Source: Paraburkholderia mimosarum LMG 23256 = NBRC 106338 (GTDB taxonomy: Bacteria; Pseudomonadota; Gammaproteobacteria; Burkholderiales; Burkholderiaceae). Taken from it: a DNA stretch of 42,218 nucleotides. The stretch is from the NCBI RefSeq assembly GCF_000739815.1, contig NZ_BBJJ01000060.1:1-42218 (forward strand). The letters run 5' to 3'. Under the pieces are notes generated by a model that worked only from the letters and a program-made list of their open reading frames with translations, did no database searches and was not told the origin of the DNA. This document shows positions 1 to 8,322 of the stretch, one piece after another; the first letter of the stretch is position 1, and each line of letters starts with the position of its first letter. Made by a program: the position numbers and the translations under genes.

Positions 1-2529
1 GGGACCGCTGCGGCCGCTGCGGCCGCTTCGGCCGCTGGCGCGTCGGCGGCCACGCCCGCCTCGGCGCCGCTCGCGGGGGCGCTGCGCTCCAACGGTCTCG
101 TCGTGCAGGTCGCCTCTCACGCCGCGCGCGGCACGCGCATGCTCGGGCAACATCTGGGCCACACGTTCGCGACGCTGCTCGACCTGTGGGCCACGCGCAA
201 CTGGTGGCAGGACCATCTCAATACACCGCAGGGCCACGCCCTGCTGCTCGCCCTGCTGCGTGTGCTGGTGCTCACACTCGTGCCCGCGCTCGCACTCGCA
301 ACGGTGCTGCGCCGGGTCGTCGTCGCGCCGGAGCGCGCCATTGCCGCGCATCAAGCCGCAAAGCAGCGCGAGGACGGTGAGCCGCCGCAAGCCTCTGCGC
401 CGCAACCGCAAACACCCGAAGCCACCGGCACGAGCGCCGCGCTCGCCGCGCAAGCGAAGTCTGCGCAAGCACAAGGCGATGCGGACAAAGGCGCGCTGCG
501 CGAAGCGGCCGCCATGGAGACGACTGTCGGTAAAGCCGCGACGCACCGCGATCCGGACGCCGGACCGAACGTGAATGCGGACGTCAACGCCGCCGCGCGT
601 GCAACGGTCGTCGCCGCGCAAGCTCAGGACGACGCAGAGGCCCCGTCCAAAAGCGCCGCCAAACGCGCGAAAGAAGCGTATCAGGCGCTGCGCGGCGCCC
701 ATCACTGGAGCCTGCTGCAACGGTTGCCGGGCGCCCTGCTCGTCATGCTGCTCGAAGCCGTTCCCGTGATCGGTTTCGGCCTGTGCGCGGCTTTCGTGCT
801 CTCGCTCTTCGGCCCCGACGACGCGGCATCCGCCGAAGCGGTCGGCCATATCGTCGATACGTATGTGGTTTGCCGGGTCATCGTCATGTTCGGCAAGCTG
901 CTGTTCGCGCCCGACGCCGCCGCGCTGCGCCTCGTGCCGCTCGCCGATAACTGGGCCGCCTACGCGCAACGCTGGCTCGTTCGCATCGTCGTGATCGGCG
1001 GTGTGGGCGGCGCGATTGGCGCCGCGCTGCCGCTCGGCATGACCGAAGACGCGAATCTCGCGCTCGTGAAGGTCGTCGCGCTGATCGGCCACCTCGCGCT
1101 CGTCGTGATGATCGTGCAACTGCGCCGCCCCGTCGCCGATGCCATGCGCAAGGCGGCCGCAAGGCATGGCGCTTACGCGTGGTTCGCGCAGTGGTTCGCC
1201 GATATCTGGGTCGGCGTGGCGCTCTTCGTCGTCATCGCGCTGTGGTTCGTCTGGGCGCTCGATGTGCGCGGCGGCTACGGCGAGCTGGTGCGCTCGGGCG
1301 GTCTCTCGCTGGTCGTGCTGCTTGCCGCGCGGGTCAGCGCCATTGTGCTGCTCGGGGCGCTGAGCCGCGTGTTCGGCCTGCGCAATGATCACGAGAACAT
1401 GAGCTTCGGGCAGCGCCGCGCTTATCGCTACTATCCCGCGCTGCGGCGTATCGTGATCGCCGCGATCTGGATCGTGACGCTCGATGTGCTGCTGCACGTC
1501 TGGGGCCTGCGTCCCGCGCGCCTGCTCGCGCTCGCGCCCATCGGGCATCTGATCGGCTCGGCGCTGCTCACGATCGTCATCGCCATCGTCGCCGCCGTCG
1601 CGATCTGGGAGCTCGCGAACGGCGCCGCCGACCGGCGCCTGCAAGCCTGGACCGACGCCGGGGACTTCGTGCGCGCCGCGCGCCTGCGCACGCTCTTGCC
1701 GATGTTTCGCACCACGCTGCTCGTTGCGATCCTCGTCGTGGTCGGGCTCACCGCGCTTTCGCAGCTCGGCGTGAACACGGCGCCGCTCATCGCGGGCGCC
1801 AGCATCTTCGGCGTGGCGCTCGGCTTTGGCTCGCAAAAGCTCGTGCAGGACTTCATCACGGGCATTTTCCTGCTGACCGAAAACGCCATGCAGGTGGGCG
1901 ACTGGGTGACGGTGGCGGGCGTGTCGGGCACCGTCGAGTTCCTCTCGATCCGCACCGTGCGGCTGCGCGGCGGCGACGGCTCGCTCTACACCGTGCCGTT
2001 CAGCTCGGTGACGACCGTGAACAACACGAACCGCGGCATCGGCAACGCGGCCGTCAAGGTGCAGATCGCGCACGGCGCGGATCTGCAGCGCGCCATCGAC
2101 ACGTTGAAGGACATCGGCGCCGAAATCCGCAAGGAAGACGCCTTCAAGGACGGCATTCTCAGCGACTTCGCCTACTGGGGCGTCGATCAGGTGGACGGCG
2201 CGAGCGTGACGCTCGTCGGCCAGATCCAGTGCAAGGACTCGGCGCGCTGGGGCGTGCAGCGCGAGTTCAACCGCCGCGTGCTGCTGCGCTTCGCGGAGCG
2301 CGGCATCGAGCTCGCGAATCCGCAGCGCAACTTCCTTGTGGACATGACGCGCGGCGACGACATAGAAGGCCGCACGTACGGCGACGATCGCGACGACGCT
2401 TCCGCAGGCAACGATCGCCCCCAACCGCGAGGCGCTTCGAAGGCGCCTTCGCAGGGCGGCAAGCCGCGCAGCGGCAAGAGCGGCGCATCGGGTGACGGCC
2501 AGGGTTCGTCGAGCGGCAAGCCCAACTGA
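1..2529 (+). CDS. MscS-family mechanosensitive channel, large form (5' end outside window)
   Basis: Inner-membrane channel that would release small solutes on hypo-osmotic shock. The frame is open from base 1 through an Ala-rich low-complexity stretch, so the true start lies upstream; the GTG at 103 is only the first start codon in view. From the GTG the protein has 808 residues: a signal-like or TM segment near 45-70, an Ala/Gln/Lys-rich linker (about 75-190), many hydrophobic helices (about 205-520), then the MscS core near 555-660 with GASIFGVALGFGSQ (pore helix TM3), DWVTV and the beta domain with TVPFSSV. The last 50 residues are a Gly/Ser/Lys-rich tail, probably disordered. Length and layout resemble the long YbiO/MscK-like channels rather than the 286-residue MscS. 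Family is certain; gating properties are inferred. Confidence 0.9.
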   Translation, partial: GTAAAAAAASAAGASAATPASAPLAGALRSNGLVVQVASHAARGTRMLGQHLGHTFATLLDLWATRNWWQDHLNTPQGHALLLALLRVLVLTLVPALALATVLRRVVVAPERAIAAHQAAKQREDGEPPQASAPQPQTPEATGTSAALAAQAKSAQAQGDADKGALREAAAMETTVGKAATHRDPDAGPNVNADVNAAARATVVAAQAQDDAEAPSKSAAKRAKEAYQALRGAHHWSLLQRLPGALLVMLLEAVPVIGFGLCAAFVLSLFGPDDAASAEAVGHIVDTYVVCRVIVMFGKLLFAPDAAALRLVPLADNWAAYAQRWLVRIVVIGGVGGAIGAALPLGMTEDANLALVKVVALIGHLALVVMIVQLRRPVADAMRKAAARHGAYAWFAQWFADIWVGVALFVVIALWFVWALDVRGGYGELVRSGGLSLVVLLAARVSAIVLLGALSRVFGLRNDHENMSFGQRRAYRYYPALRRIVIAAIWIVTLDVLLHVWGLRPARLLALAPIGHLIGSALLTIVIAIVAAVAIWELANGAADRRLQAWTDAGDFVRAARLRTLLPMFRTTLLVAILVVVGLTALSQLGVNTAPLIAGASIFGVALGFGSQKLVQDFITGIFLLTENAMQVGDWVTVAGVSGTVEFLSIRTVRLRGGDGSLYTVPFSSVTTVNNTNRGIGNAAVKVQIAHGADLQRAIDTLKDIGAEIRKEDAFKDGILSDFAYWGVDQVDGASVTLVGQIQCKDSARWGVQREFNRRVLLRFAERGIELANPQRNFLVDMTRGDDIEGRTYGDDRDDASAGNDRPQPRGASKAPSQGGKPRSGKSGASGDGQGSSSGKPN

Positions 2530-2544
2530 CACGGTGACGCCGCA

Positions 2545-2571
2545 GCCGGTGCGCAGCTCACGCGCACCGGC
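2545..2571 (+). terminator. Hairpin after the MscS gene
   Basis: Perfect 10-bp stem (GCCGGTGCGC pairing with GCGCACCGGC) around a 7-nt loop, 16 bases after the stop codon. Only a loose T-rich stretch follows, so this is a possible weak intrinsic terminator or a transcript-stabilising hairpin. Confidence 0.45.
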
Positions 2572-2596
2572 CTCACCTTCGCTTCTCGTTTTCGTG

Positions 2597-2740
2597 CTCC
2601 TGAAAAAGCTCACCTGAGCGCCGACAGCCGCACCGCGCCCCAACGCCGGCGCGGCAAAGTTCTCCGTCTAATCAATGGTCTGCGTACGGAGGCATGCTGC
2701 GCTGCACGCACGGGATCGCACGTCCCGAAGAAGCTCACCT
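2597..2740 (-). repeat. Two outlying iteron-like elements
   Basis: Two 19-bp matches, in reverse orientation, to the iteron of the origin at 27.7-29.0 kb: 2597-2615 (ctcctgaaaaagctcacct) and 2722-2740 (gtcccgaagaagctcacct). Both keep the GCTCACCT end and most of the TCCCGAA end. They lie between the MscS gene and the FKBP gene, about 26 kb from repA. They are the most distant intergenic copies in the window. Confidence 0.6.
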
Positions 2741-2849
2741 TTGCGGCCGCCGCGCAACGTGTTGTGGGGAAAACGTCCAGCGCGGCGATGAAACGTGGGC
2801 CGACACAGGCGCCCGATATAATTGGCGAGCCATTCAACGAGGACATCTC

Positions 2850-3248
2850 ATGAAATCACTGATTGCCCTGGTCGCCGCTGCCACACTCGCAACGAGCGCG
2901 TTTGCCGCCAACCCCATCGAGAAGTTGCCGTCGGGCGTCGTAGTCGAGCACCTCAAGCAAGGCACCGGCCCGCAACCCACCGCCACCGACGTCGTGCGCG
3001 TGAACTATCGCGGCACGCTCGCGAACGGCACGGAATTCGACAGCTCCGACAAGCATGGCGGCCCGGCAGTCTTTCCGCTCAATCGCGTGATTCCGTGCTG
3101 GACGCAAGGGGTGCAGAAGATGAAGGTCGGCGGCAAGGCGAAGCTCACCTGCCCGGCCGCGACGGCTTATGGCGATCGCGCCGTCGGCCCGATTCCGCCG
3201 AACAGCGACCTCACGTTCGAAGTCGAACTGATCGGCATCGGGCAGTAA
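2850..3248 (+). CDS. Periplasmic FKBP-type peptidyl-prolyl cis-trans isomerase
   Basis: Catalyses cis-trans isomerisation of Xaa-Pro bonds during folding of exported proteins. The 132-residue product starts with a Sec signal peptide (MKSLIALVAAATLATSAFA, cleavage near residue 20), followed directly by a single FKBP domain. The family landmarks are present: VNYRGTL, GTEFDSS, the VIPCWTQG segment lining the prolyl pocket, and the TAYG and FEVELIGI strands. A longer open frame begins at 2694, but the ATG at 2850 is preferred because it gives the signal peptide and has a GAGGA ribosome site just upstream. A strong terminator follows at 3304. The small size places it with the single-domain MIP/FkpA-like forms lacking the dimerisation domain. 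The specific clients are unknown. Confidence 0.93.
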   Translation: MKSLIALVAAATLATSAFAANPIEKLPSGVVVEHLKQGTGPQPTATDVVRVNYRGTLANGTEFDSSDKHGGPAVFPLNRVIPCWTQGVQKMKVGGKAKLTCPAATAYGDRAVGPIPPNSDLTFEVELIGIGQ

Positions 3249-3303
3249 GGGAAGCCTGCGGGCGCCTGGGCGAGGCCGGATGACAACGAGTCAGCGCCCA
3301 AAC

Positions 3304-3336
3304 AAAAAGCCGGATGGTCATCCCATCCGGCTTTTT
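3304..3336. terminator. Bidirectional intrinsic terminator
   Basis: A-tract, 9-bp GC-rich stem (GCCGGATGG pairing with CCATCCGGC), 5-nt loop, T-tract. It works in both directions and sits between the convergent FKBP gene and the ABC-transporter operon whose last stop codon is at 3355. Confidence 0.92.
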
Positions 3337-3354
3337 GCTCATCTGGGCCGAGCC

Positions 3355-4689
3355 TTACGCCTCGACGTCCTCGAAACTGAAAATCTCCGACTGGTCGTTG
3401 TACGAGAAGACCTCGCCATAACGCGCCCACTCGATCACGGTATCGAGCGTTTCTTCGGCGTCGACATCCGAAAGCACGTCCTCCAGTTCCTGCTCGAAGC
3501 GCACGCGCGGCGCGCGATGGCCCGGCCGCTCGTCGAGCACCTTCTTGATCCGCGCCGCGAGCGGCACGTTGCGCAGCAGGTGATCGGCGAACATCAGCTT
3601 GCGCGCCTGCGTGCCCATCTCGGCGAACACGCGCGCGGGCGGCGTGAGCAGCACGTCGCCTTCGCGCACGTCGGCAAAGCCGAGCTGCTGCAGCATTTCC
3701 ACGATCGGGAACAGGTCGTCCACCTCCAGATGCAGCGACCGGGCGATCTCGGGCATGTCGGCACGGCCGTGATACGGCGCGGCCGCCAGCGTCTCGATCA
3801 GGCCGGCCATGATGTTGGTCGACACATCGGGCAAGCGGCTGCCCACTTCGAGGCGGCGGTGCGTGGCTTCGGCGGCTTCGCGCGCGGTCATCTTCGAGTA
3901 GATGTCGTCCACCAGCTTGCGGAACGCCGGGTCGAGACGGTTGCGCGGATGCTTGAACGGCACCTTGATCTCGGCCGACACCCGCCCCGGGTTGGACGAC
4001 AAGACGAGAATGCGGTCGCACATGAACACCGCTTCCTCGATGTTGTGCGTGACGATCAGTACCGACTTGATCGGCAGACGGCCTTGCGTCCACAAATCCA
4101 GCAAATCGGTACGCAGCGTTTCGGCGGTCAGCACATCGAGCGCCGAGAACGGCTCGTCCATCAGTAGCAGCGTCGGATCGACCACGAGCGCGCGCGCAAA
4201 GCCCACGCGCTGGCGCATGCCGCCCGAAAGCTCGCGCGGGTAGGCGTTTTCGAAGCCGTCCAGACCGATCAGGTCGATGGCCGCCAGCGCGCGTTCGCGA
4301 CGCTCGCGCGCGCCGACGCCCTGCGCTTCGAGGCCCGCTTCCACGTTCTGCAGCACCGTGAGCCACGGGAACAGCGCGAACGTCTGGAACACCATCGAAA
4401 CGCCCTCGGCCGGCCCTTCGAGCGGCTTGCCCAGCCAGCTCACCTCGCCTTCGGTCGGCTCGATGAGGCCCGAGATGATACGCAGCAGCGTGGACTTGCC
4501 CGAGCCCGAGCGGCCCAGCAAGCCGACGATCTCGCCCTCGCGCAGCGAGAGGTTCACGTCGTCGAGCACGAGGCGCTCGTCCTCTTTCTTCGCGAAGCCG
4601 CGGGAAACATGCTTGACGGCGAGCACTTCGCCGCCGGGAGCGGGCCGAATCGGCAGCAGATCGGATGAGACGATTTTCGGATTCAACAT
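3355..4689 (-). CDS. Anion-type (NitT/TauT-like) ABC importer ATPase with C-terminal AAA-associated domain
   Basis: ATP-hydrolysing subunit that energises the adjacent duplicated permease. Of 444 residues the first 270 or so are an ABC domain: Walker A GRSGSGKS near 59-66, Q-loop FQTFALFPW, signature LSGGMRQRV, Walker B LLLMDEP and the switch histidine in VTHN. The last 150 residues match what I know as the AAA-associated C-terminal domain (helical, acidic end) found on ATPases paired with duplicated anion permeases. The open frame continues upstream to 5649 inside the permease gene, but ATG 4689 is preferred: it has GGAG eight bases upstream and lies 14 bases after the permease stop. Substrate is not evident, since no periplasmic binding protein gene is adjacent. 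Confidence 0.93.
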   Translation of the reverse strand: MLNPKIVSSDLLPIRPAPGGEVLAVKHVSRGFAKKEDERLVLDDVNLSLREGEIVGLLGRSGSGKSTLLRIISGLIEPTEGEVSWLGKPLEGPAEGVSMVFQTFALFPWLTVLQNVEAGLEAQGVGARERRERALAAIDLIGLDGFENAYPRELSGGMRQRVGFARALVVDPTLLLMDEPFSALDVLTAETLRTDLLDLWTQGRLPIKSVLIVTHNIEEAVFMCDRILVLSSNPGRVSAEIKVPFKHPRNRLDPAFRKLVDDIYSKMTAREAAEATHRRLEVGSRLPDVSTNIMAGLIETLAAAPYHGRADMPEIARSLHLEVDDLFPIVEMLQQLGFADVREGDVLLTPPARVFAEMGTQARKLMFADHLLRNVPLAARIKKVLDERPGHRAPRVRFEQELEDVLSDVDAEETLDTVIEWARYGEVFSYNDQSEIFSFEDVEA

Positions 4690-4703
4690 GATGTCACTCC
4701 ATC

Positions 4704-6452
4704 TCAATCGAGGCGCAGCCGGGATTCGGCGTAGGTGTACAGCGGACGCCAGAGCACGCGATTGAACAACGTAACGAACAGGGACATCATCGCGATGCCC
4801 AGAATGATTTTCGGGAAGTCGCCGGCAGCGGTCGTCTGCGCGATGTACGCGCCGAGGCCATGCGCGACGACCCTGGTGTCGCCCCACTGCACGAATTCGG
4901 AGACGATGCTCGCGTTCCACGCCCCGCCCGAGGCCGTAATGGCGCCCGTGATGTAGTACGGGAAAATGCCTGGCAGCATCGCCTTCTTCCACCATTGCCA
5001 GCCGCGAATGTGGAAGTTCTTCGCCGCTTCCTTGTAGTCGTTCGGGTACGCGGTCGCGCCGGCGATCACGTTGAAGAGGATGTACCACTGCGTGCCGAGC
5101 ACGATCAGCGGCGAAAGCCAGATGTCCGGGTTCAGATGAAAGCGCACGATCACGATCACGAACACCGGGAACAGCAGGTTCGCCGGGAAGGCAGCGAGAA
5201 ACTGTGCGAGCGGCTGGACCTTCTCCGCGAGCGCCGGACGCAGGCCGATCAGCACGCCGAGCGGCACCCAGATCACCGAGGCGATGGCGATCAGCAGCAG
5301 CACGCGCAAAAGCGTGATGAGGCCGAGCAGGAACACGTGCCAGACTTCGTCGAGCGTGACGCCGGTACGCACGTAGGCCACCACGTGCCATACGACGTAC
5401 ACGGTCAGCGCGATCACGAACACGGCCCACACGATGTCGCCCAGGCGCGAGCGCTTGCTGACCCGGGTGACGACGGGCAGCGCCTTGGGCAGTTGCACGC
5501 GCAACGGCACGCGCGCGAGCGTGGCGAGCAGGAAGCCCATCGGCACGAGCAGACGGTGAATGAGACGCGTGCGGCGAATGAGGTCGAGCAGCCACGACTC
5601 CGGGGCTTCGCCCGAGCTCGTGGTCTCCATGCGGAACTTGTCGGCCCACGCGACCAGCGGACGGAACAGCAACTGGTCGTACGCGAGAATCACGACGATC
5701 ATCGCGAGAATCACCCCGCCCACCGCGTGCAGGTTCTTTTCGGCGATCGCCTGCGCCAGATATGCGCCGACACCGGGCAGCGTGATCGTGTTGTTGCCCA
5801 CCGTGATCGCCTCGGAGGCCACCACGAAGAACCAGCCGCCCGACATCGACATCATCATGTTCCAGATGAGGCCCGGCATCGAGAACGGCACTTCGAGCTT
5901 CCAGAAACGCTGCCAGCCCGTGAGATGGAAGCCGCGCGAGACTTCATCGAGGTCGCGCGGCACCGTGCGCAGCGACTGGTAGAAGCTGAACGTCATGTTC
6001 CAGGCCTGGCTCGTGAAGATCGCGAAGATCGCGGCAAGCTCGGCGCCCAGCACGCGCGAGGGAAAGAGCGCGAGGAAGAACGTGACGGTGAACGAGATGT
6101 AGCCTAGCACCGGCACCGACTGCAGGATGTCCAGAATCGGCACGAGCACCTGGCCCGCGCGGCGGCTCTTCGCCGCGAGCGTGCCGTACCCGAGCGTGAA
6201 GATGAGCGAGGCCACCATCGCCGCCAGCATGCGCAGCGTGGTGCGCATGGCGTACTCGGGCAGATTGGCCGGGTCCAGCGAGATGACCTGGGTCTTGAGC
6301 GTCGAGATCGGCGCCATCGTCTCGTGAAAGCCCACGGCCGCCATCGCGATCAGGCAGATGATGAGCGGGAACGCCACGAAGTCCCAGCGGTTGGGCAGCA
6401 CGCGCCACGCCGAGGCGTTGGCCGTGCGGTTCAGGTTGAAGCTGAACTCCAT
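4704..6452 (-). CDS. Duplicated ABC permease (COG4986-like anion transporter)
   Basis: Inner-membrane permease in which two binding-protein-dependent permease domains are fused in one 582-residue chain of about 12 TM helices. Each half carries an EAA-type coupling loop for the ATPase: EVSRGFHLTGWQ in the first half and EAAKNFHIRGWQ in the second. This corresponds to the family described as 'ABC-type anion transport system, duplicated permease component'. ATG 6452 is chosen over an upstream start at 6563 because GGAGG precedes it by the right distance. The start overlaps the stop of a 33-codon ORF (TAATG), a layout that allows translational coupling. It heads an operon with the ATPase gene and is preceded by a very long leader. 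The substrate (nitrate, sulfonate, bicarbonate or other) cannot be read from the sequence. Confidence 0.92.
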   Translation of the reverse strand: MEFSFNLNRTANASAWRVLPNRWDFVAFPLIICLIAMAAVGFHETMAPISTLKTQVISLDPANLPEYAMRTTLRMLAAMVASLIFTLGYGTLAAKSRRAGQVLVPILDILQSVPVLGYISFTVTFFLALFPSRVLGAELAAIFAIFTSQAWNMTFSFYQSLRTVPRDLDEVSRGFHLTGWQRFWKLEVPFSMPGLIWNMMMSMSGGWFFVVASEAITVGNNTITLPGVGAYLAQAIAEKNLHAVGGVILAMIVVILAYDQLLFRPLVAWADKFRMETTSSGEAPESWLLDLIRRTRLIHRLLVPMGFLLATLARVPLRVQLPKALPVVTRVSKRSRLGDIVWAVFVIALTVYVVWHVVAYVRTGVTLDEVWHVFLLGLITLLRVLLLIAIASVIWVPLGVLIGLRPALAEKVQPLAQFLAAFPANLLFPVFVIVIVRFHLNPDIWLSPLIVLGTQWYILFNVIAGATAYPNDYKEAAKNFHIRGWQWWKKAMLPGIFPYYITGAITASGGAWNASIVSEFVQWGDTRVVAHGLGAYIAQTTAAGDFPKIILGIAMMSLFVTLFNRVLWRPLYTYAESRLRLD

Positions 6453-6553
6453 TAGCGGCCTCCGTTGGCGCAAACGGGTGCGAGCGCGAGCAGGCCGGCA
6501 AGGGCGCGCGCTGTGCGGCGGATCGTTCGCAATGTGTGGTTGAACTGATTCAT
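6452..6553 (-). CDS. Possible 33-residue leader peptide overlapping the permease start
   Basis: ATG 6553 opens a 33-codon frame (begins MNQFNHTLRTIRR, then a short hydrophobic run ALAGLLALAPVCA) whose TAA shares its last base with the permease ATG. The shape is that of a short signal peptide. There is no clear Shine-Dalgarno site before it, so translation is doubtful. It could serve to couple translation into the permease gene, or be a chance frame. Comparison of the frame in related genomes would settle it. Confidence 0.3.
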   Translation of the reverse strand: MNQFNHTLRTIRRTARALAGLLALAPVCANGGR

Positions 6554-6629
6554 GTCGAAGCACCGGCGATTGGTTTATTGCGCGAAGCCCTCGCGCGGCG
6601 CGTACGGCTGGCCGTACGCGCGGGGATCG

Positions 6630-6815
6630 TTACTTCAAGGCGGATGCGTCCCGAAACACCCGTGAGCGCAGATCTCGCCAGCGCGCGGCGAGTCGCGATT
6701 CCCCGCAAGGCGGCTGGGCGACCGTGCGCTCACGCGCGCCGAGCACATCGGGGTGAAGGGTTTGCTGCGATTGCGGCAGGTGCGGCAGGTGCGGCAAAAG
6801 AAGGCCGAAGTTCAT
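6630..6815 (-). CDS. Small ORF (61 aa) in the transporter leader
   Basis: ATG 6815 has a good ribosome site (AGGAG eight bases upstream) and opens a 61-codon frame starting MNFGLLLPHLPHLPQ. The Leu-Pro-His repeats come from a 9-bp tandem repeat (GCGGCAGGT, nearly three copies, around 6772-6796). The remainder is Arg-rich. No family is recognised. It lies in the long leader of the ABC importer on the same strand. It could be a regulatory leader peptide (the proline runs could stall ribosomes) or a small protein. A perfect 11-bp inverted repeat (6598-6621) lies at its end and would form a strong hairpin in the transcript. Confidence 0.4.
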   Translation of the reverse strand: MNFGLLLPHLPHLPQSQQTLHPDVLGARERTVAQPPCGESRLAARWRDLRSRVFRDASALK

Positions 6816-6851
6816 ACTGGTTCTCCTGGCGTCGAGAAGGACGCATTCGGG

Positions 6852-6938
6852 AGGAAAGCCAGCAGACCCGGTAGCGCGCATTCAGCGCCATGTCAGCGCT
6901 AGTTTGCTTACGCGAGACTCACGTCTGCCCGCTTTCCT
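6852..6938 (-). ncRNA. Foldable leader RNA of the ABC importer, class unassigned
   Basis: On the minus strand, arms 6938-6923 and 6867-6852 pair over 16 positions with a central 2-nt mismatch (AGGAAAGC..GCAGAC with GTCTGC..GCTTTCCT). Inside the loop two alternative pairings compete: TAGCGC (6872-6877) with GCGCTA (6896-6901), or AGCGC (6884-6888) with GCGCT (6896-6900). It lies between the putative promoter and the small ORF at 6815. The fold is consistent with a cis-regulatory RNA, but I do not recognise a known riboswitch consensus. Confidence 0.4.
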
Positions 6939-6990
6939 CAGTGCAATGGGAAAGGAAGCGGCATAACGGATAACTGTCACTGTCAGACAT
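6919..6990 (-). CDS. Possible 23-residue leader peptide
   Basis: ATG 6990 follows a near-consensus ribosome site (AAGGAG, five-base spacing) and encodes 23 residues beginning MSDSDSYPLC. Its last codons and stop overlap the 5' arm of the hairpin at 6852-6938, so a ribosome on this frame would block the stem, the geometry of an attenuator. The peptide has no run of one amino acid that would point to a specific amino-acid signal. Translation is inferred only from the ribosome site. Confidence 0.35.
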   Translation of the reverse strand: MSDSDSYPLCRFLSHCTEESGQT

Positions 6991-7372
6991 CGGAACTCCT
7001 TATCGTCACGGCGGCTGGCCCCGGGAGCCTCGCCAGGCGTCCCAAAGGCAACACATGTGTCGATCCGCGCGTCGCGCCGGCGTGGCGAAACGAGCGAACC
7101 GTGCCGTGAGCGCGCATCGATCGGTTGCGGACGCACGGCGCGATGTCGGCCGACCGCGGCGCCTGAAATGCTCGAGGCGCGCTGCGGCGTCGGTCGACGC
7201 TATTCAAGAGTGCACGAAGATTTACTGCTGGACGCGCACCATCTGCCTGGCTGGCAAGACGGCGGCTGAAAGAAAGGGAGCGCGGACGTCCTGCCGGTCA
7301 GGCAGCGAAACTGTTCGAAGATCGACAACTGCTACTGTCCAAGGCGTCAGCCCCTTTTGTTAAGACGGGCGA

Positions 7373-7402
7373 ATTTTAGTCACGCCACCTGTCTGAAGTC
7401 AA
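7373..7402 (-). promoter_or_regulatory. Candidate sigma-70 promoter for the ABC importer leader
   Basis: On the minus strand, -35 TTGACT (7402-7397) and -10 TAAAAT (7378-7373) are separated by 18 bp. If used, transcription would begin near 7366 and leave a leader of about 0.9 kb before the permease start at 6452. The DNA from 7403 to 7706 holds no convincing gene; a GCCGGC-loop-GCCGGC hairpin at 7650-7666 could end the transcript of the next gene upstream. Confidence 0.5.
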
Positions 7403-7706
7403 CACGATTCGCACCCCGCGTCAAATCTCGTGCCAATGTCGCCACAGCGCCGGCTGGTGCCCGCCCAAGGGTCCAGCGGGGCCCAACCGGTGGCCTGACC
7501 GGCGGCGTCGCGAAAACCTTGCAACCGGCCATGCGTTTTTTGGGGTTACATCGTCGGCTGCGCTCCGTTCACCCGCGTCGCGATCCGCGCTCGTCTCTCC
7601 AAAGCGTTCACTGCACCGTACTGCCTGCTCCCCACTGCCCGTGCGCGACGCCGGCCGGGTGCCGGCAAACCGTGGGCGTGCAAACGGCGTACCCGCCGGG
7701 CCCGCC

Positions 7707-8168
7707 TCACGCGCTCTTGCGCAGCGCCCGCTGGCTCGTCTCACCGGCGCCCATGCGCTCGAGCCGCTCGCTCGCCTCCGTCAACGCCCACAGCGGCGCG
7801 CCTTGCAACTGGCGGTCGTACACAGTCACGAGCTGCGCGAGCGCCGCGAATCCGGCTTCGTCGAGTTGCCAGCCGCCGCCCGTATTGCCGCGCTCGAAGC
7901 AGGCGATCAGCGCGGCGTCGGCCTGGCGCACCTGCTCCGGGTCGAGCACGCCGTACCCGGCCTCCGCAATCGATTGCGCGAGCACGTGAGCATGAAGCAT
8001 GGCGCGCGCGTCGTCGCAAGTGCCGCCGCGGCCGAGCGCGGCGAGCGCGAGATGCACCTGGAGCGCGAGCTCATTCGCGACCGCCCGCGGGATCGGCAGC
8101 AGCATCGACTTGCTGCGGCGGGCGCGACCGGCTTGCGGGCGAGGCGGAAAAGGAATGGTCCTGGCCAT
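7707..8168 (-). CDS. Conserved hypothetical protein (153 aa)
   Basis: No function recognised. The 153-residue product has a basic N-terminus (PPRPQAGRARRSK) and then a wholly helical-looking body rich in Ala and Leu, with segments such as ALAALGRGG and GGGWQLDEAGFAALAQLVTVYDRQL. No signal peptide, TM helix or enzyme motif is visible. Codon choice is like that of the neighbours, with strong third-position GC, which supports a real gene. Small helical proteins of this style are common as lineage-restricted genes in Burkholderiaceae. It is separated from the zinc-finger protein upstream by about 150 bases, on the same strand. The ribosome site before ATG 8168 is weak, so the start could be a few codons downstream. 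Confidence 0.65.
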   Translation of the reverse strand: MARTIPFPPRPQAGRARRSKSMLLPIPRAVANELALQVHLALAALGRGGTCDDARAMLHAHVLAQSIAEAGYGVLDPEQVRQADAALIACFERGNTGGGWQLDEAGFAALAQLVTVYDRQLQGAPLWALTEASERLERMGAGETSQRALRKSA

Positions 8169-8322
8169 GGAAGGGCACGTAAGAGTCTGTTCCGTGCAAT
8201 AACGGCACGCCGCGCCGAAGATTGAGAGGCGTCCCTCAATTCGGACGCAACTATCGGTGACGCAGATGCGGCATGCATCGCCCGTCCGCCTGGCGAACGG
8301 CCCTGCATGTGCGGCAGACGCC

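Noticed and set aside
3130..3148. GCTCACCT in the FKBP gene as a possible iteron
   Set aside because: Only one half matches; the CCCGAA half is absent and codons are normal for the protein.
3355..5649. A 764-residue open frame covering the ATPase and part of the permease gene in another frame
   Set aside because: The first 320 residues have no domain and overlap the permease gene; the ATPase begins at 4689 with a ribosome site.
7200..7366. Possible yybP-ykoY (manganese) or ykkC (guanidine) riboswitch in the importer leader
   Set aside because: A fragment (GGACAGUAGC followed later by GCUGCC) recalls parts of yybP-ykoY, but the conserved loop sequences are not matched; an Rfam search would be decisive.
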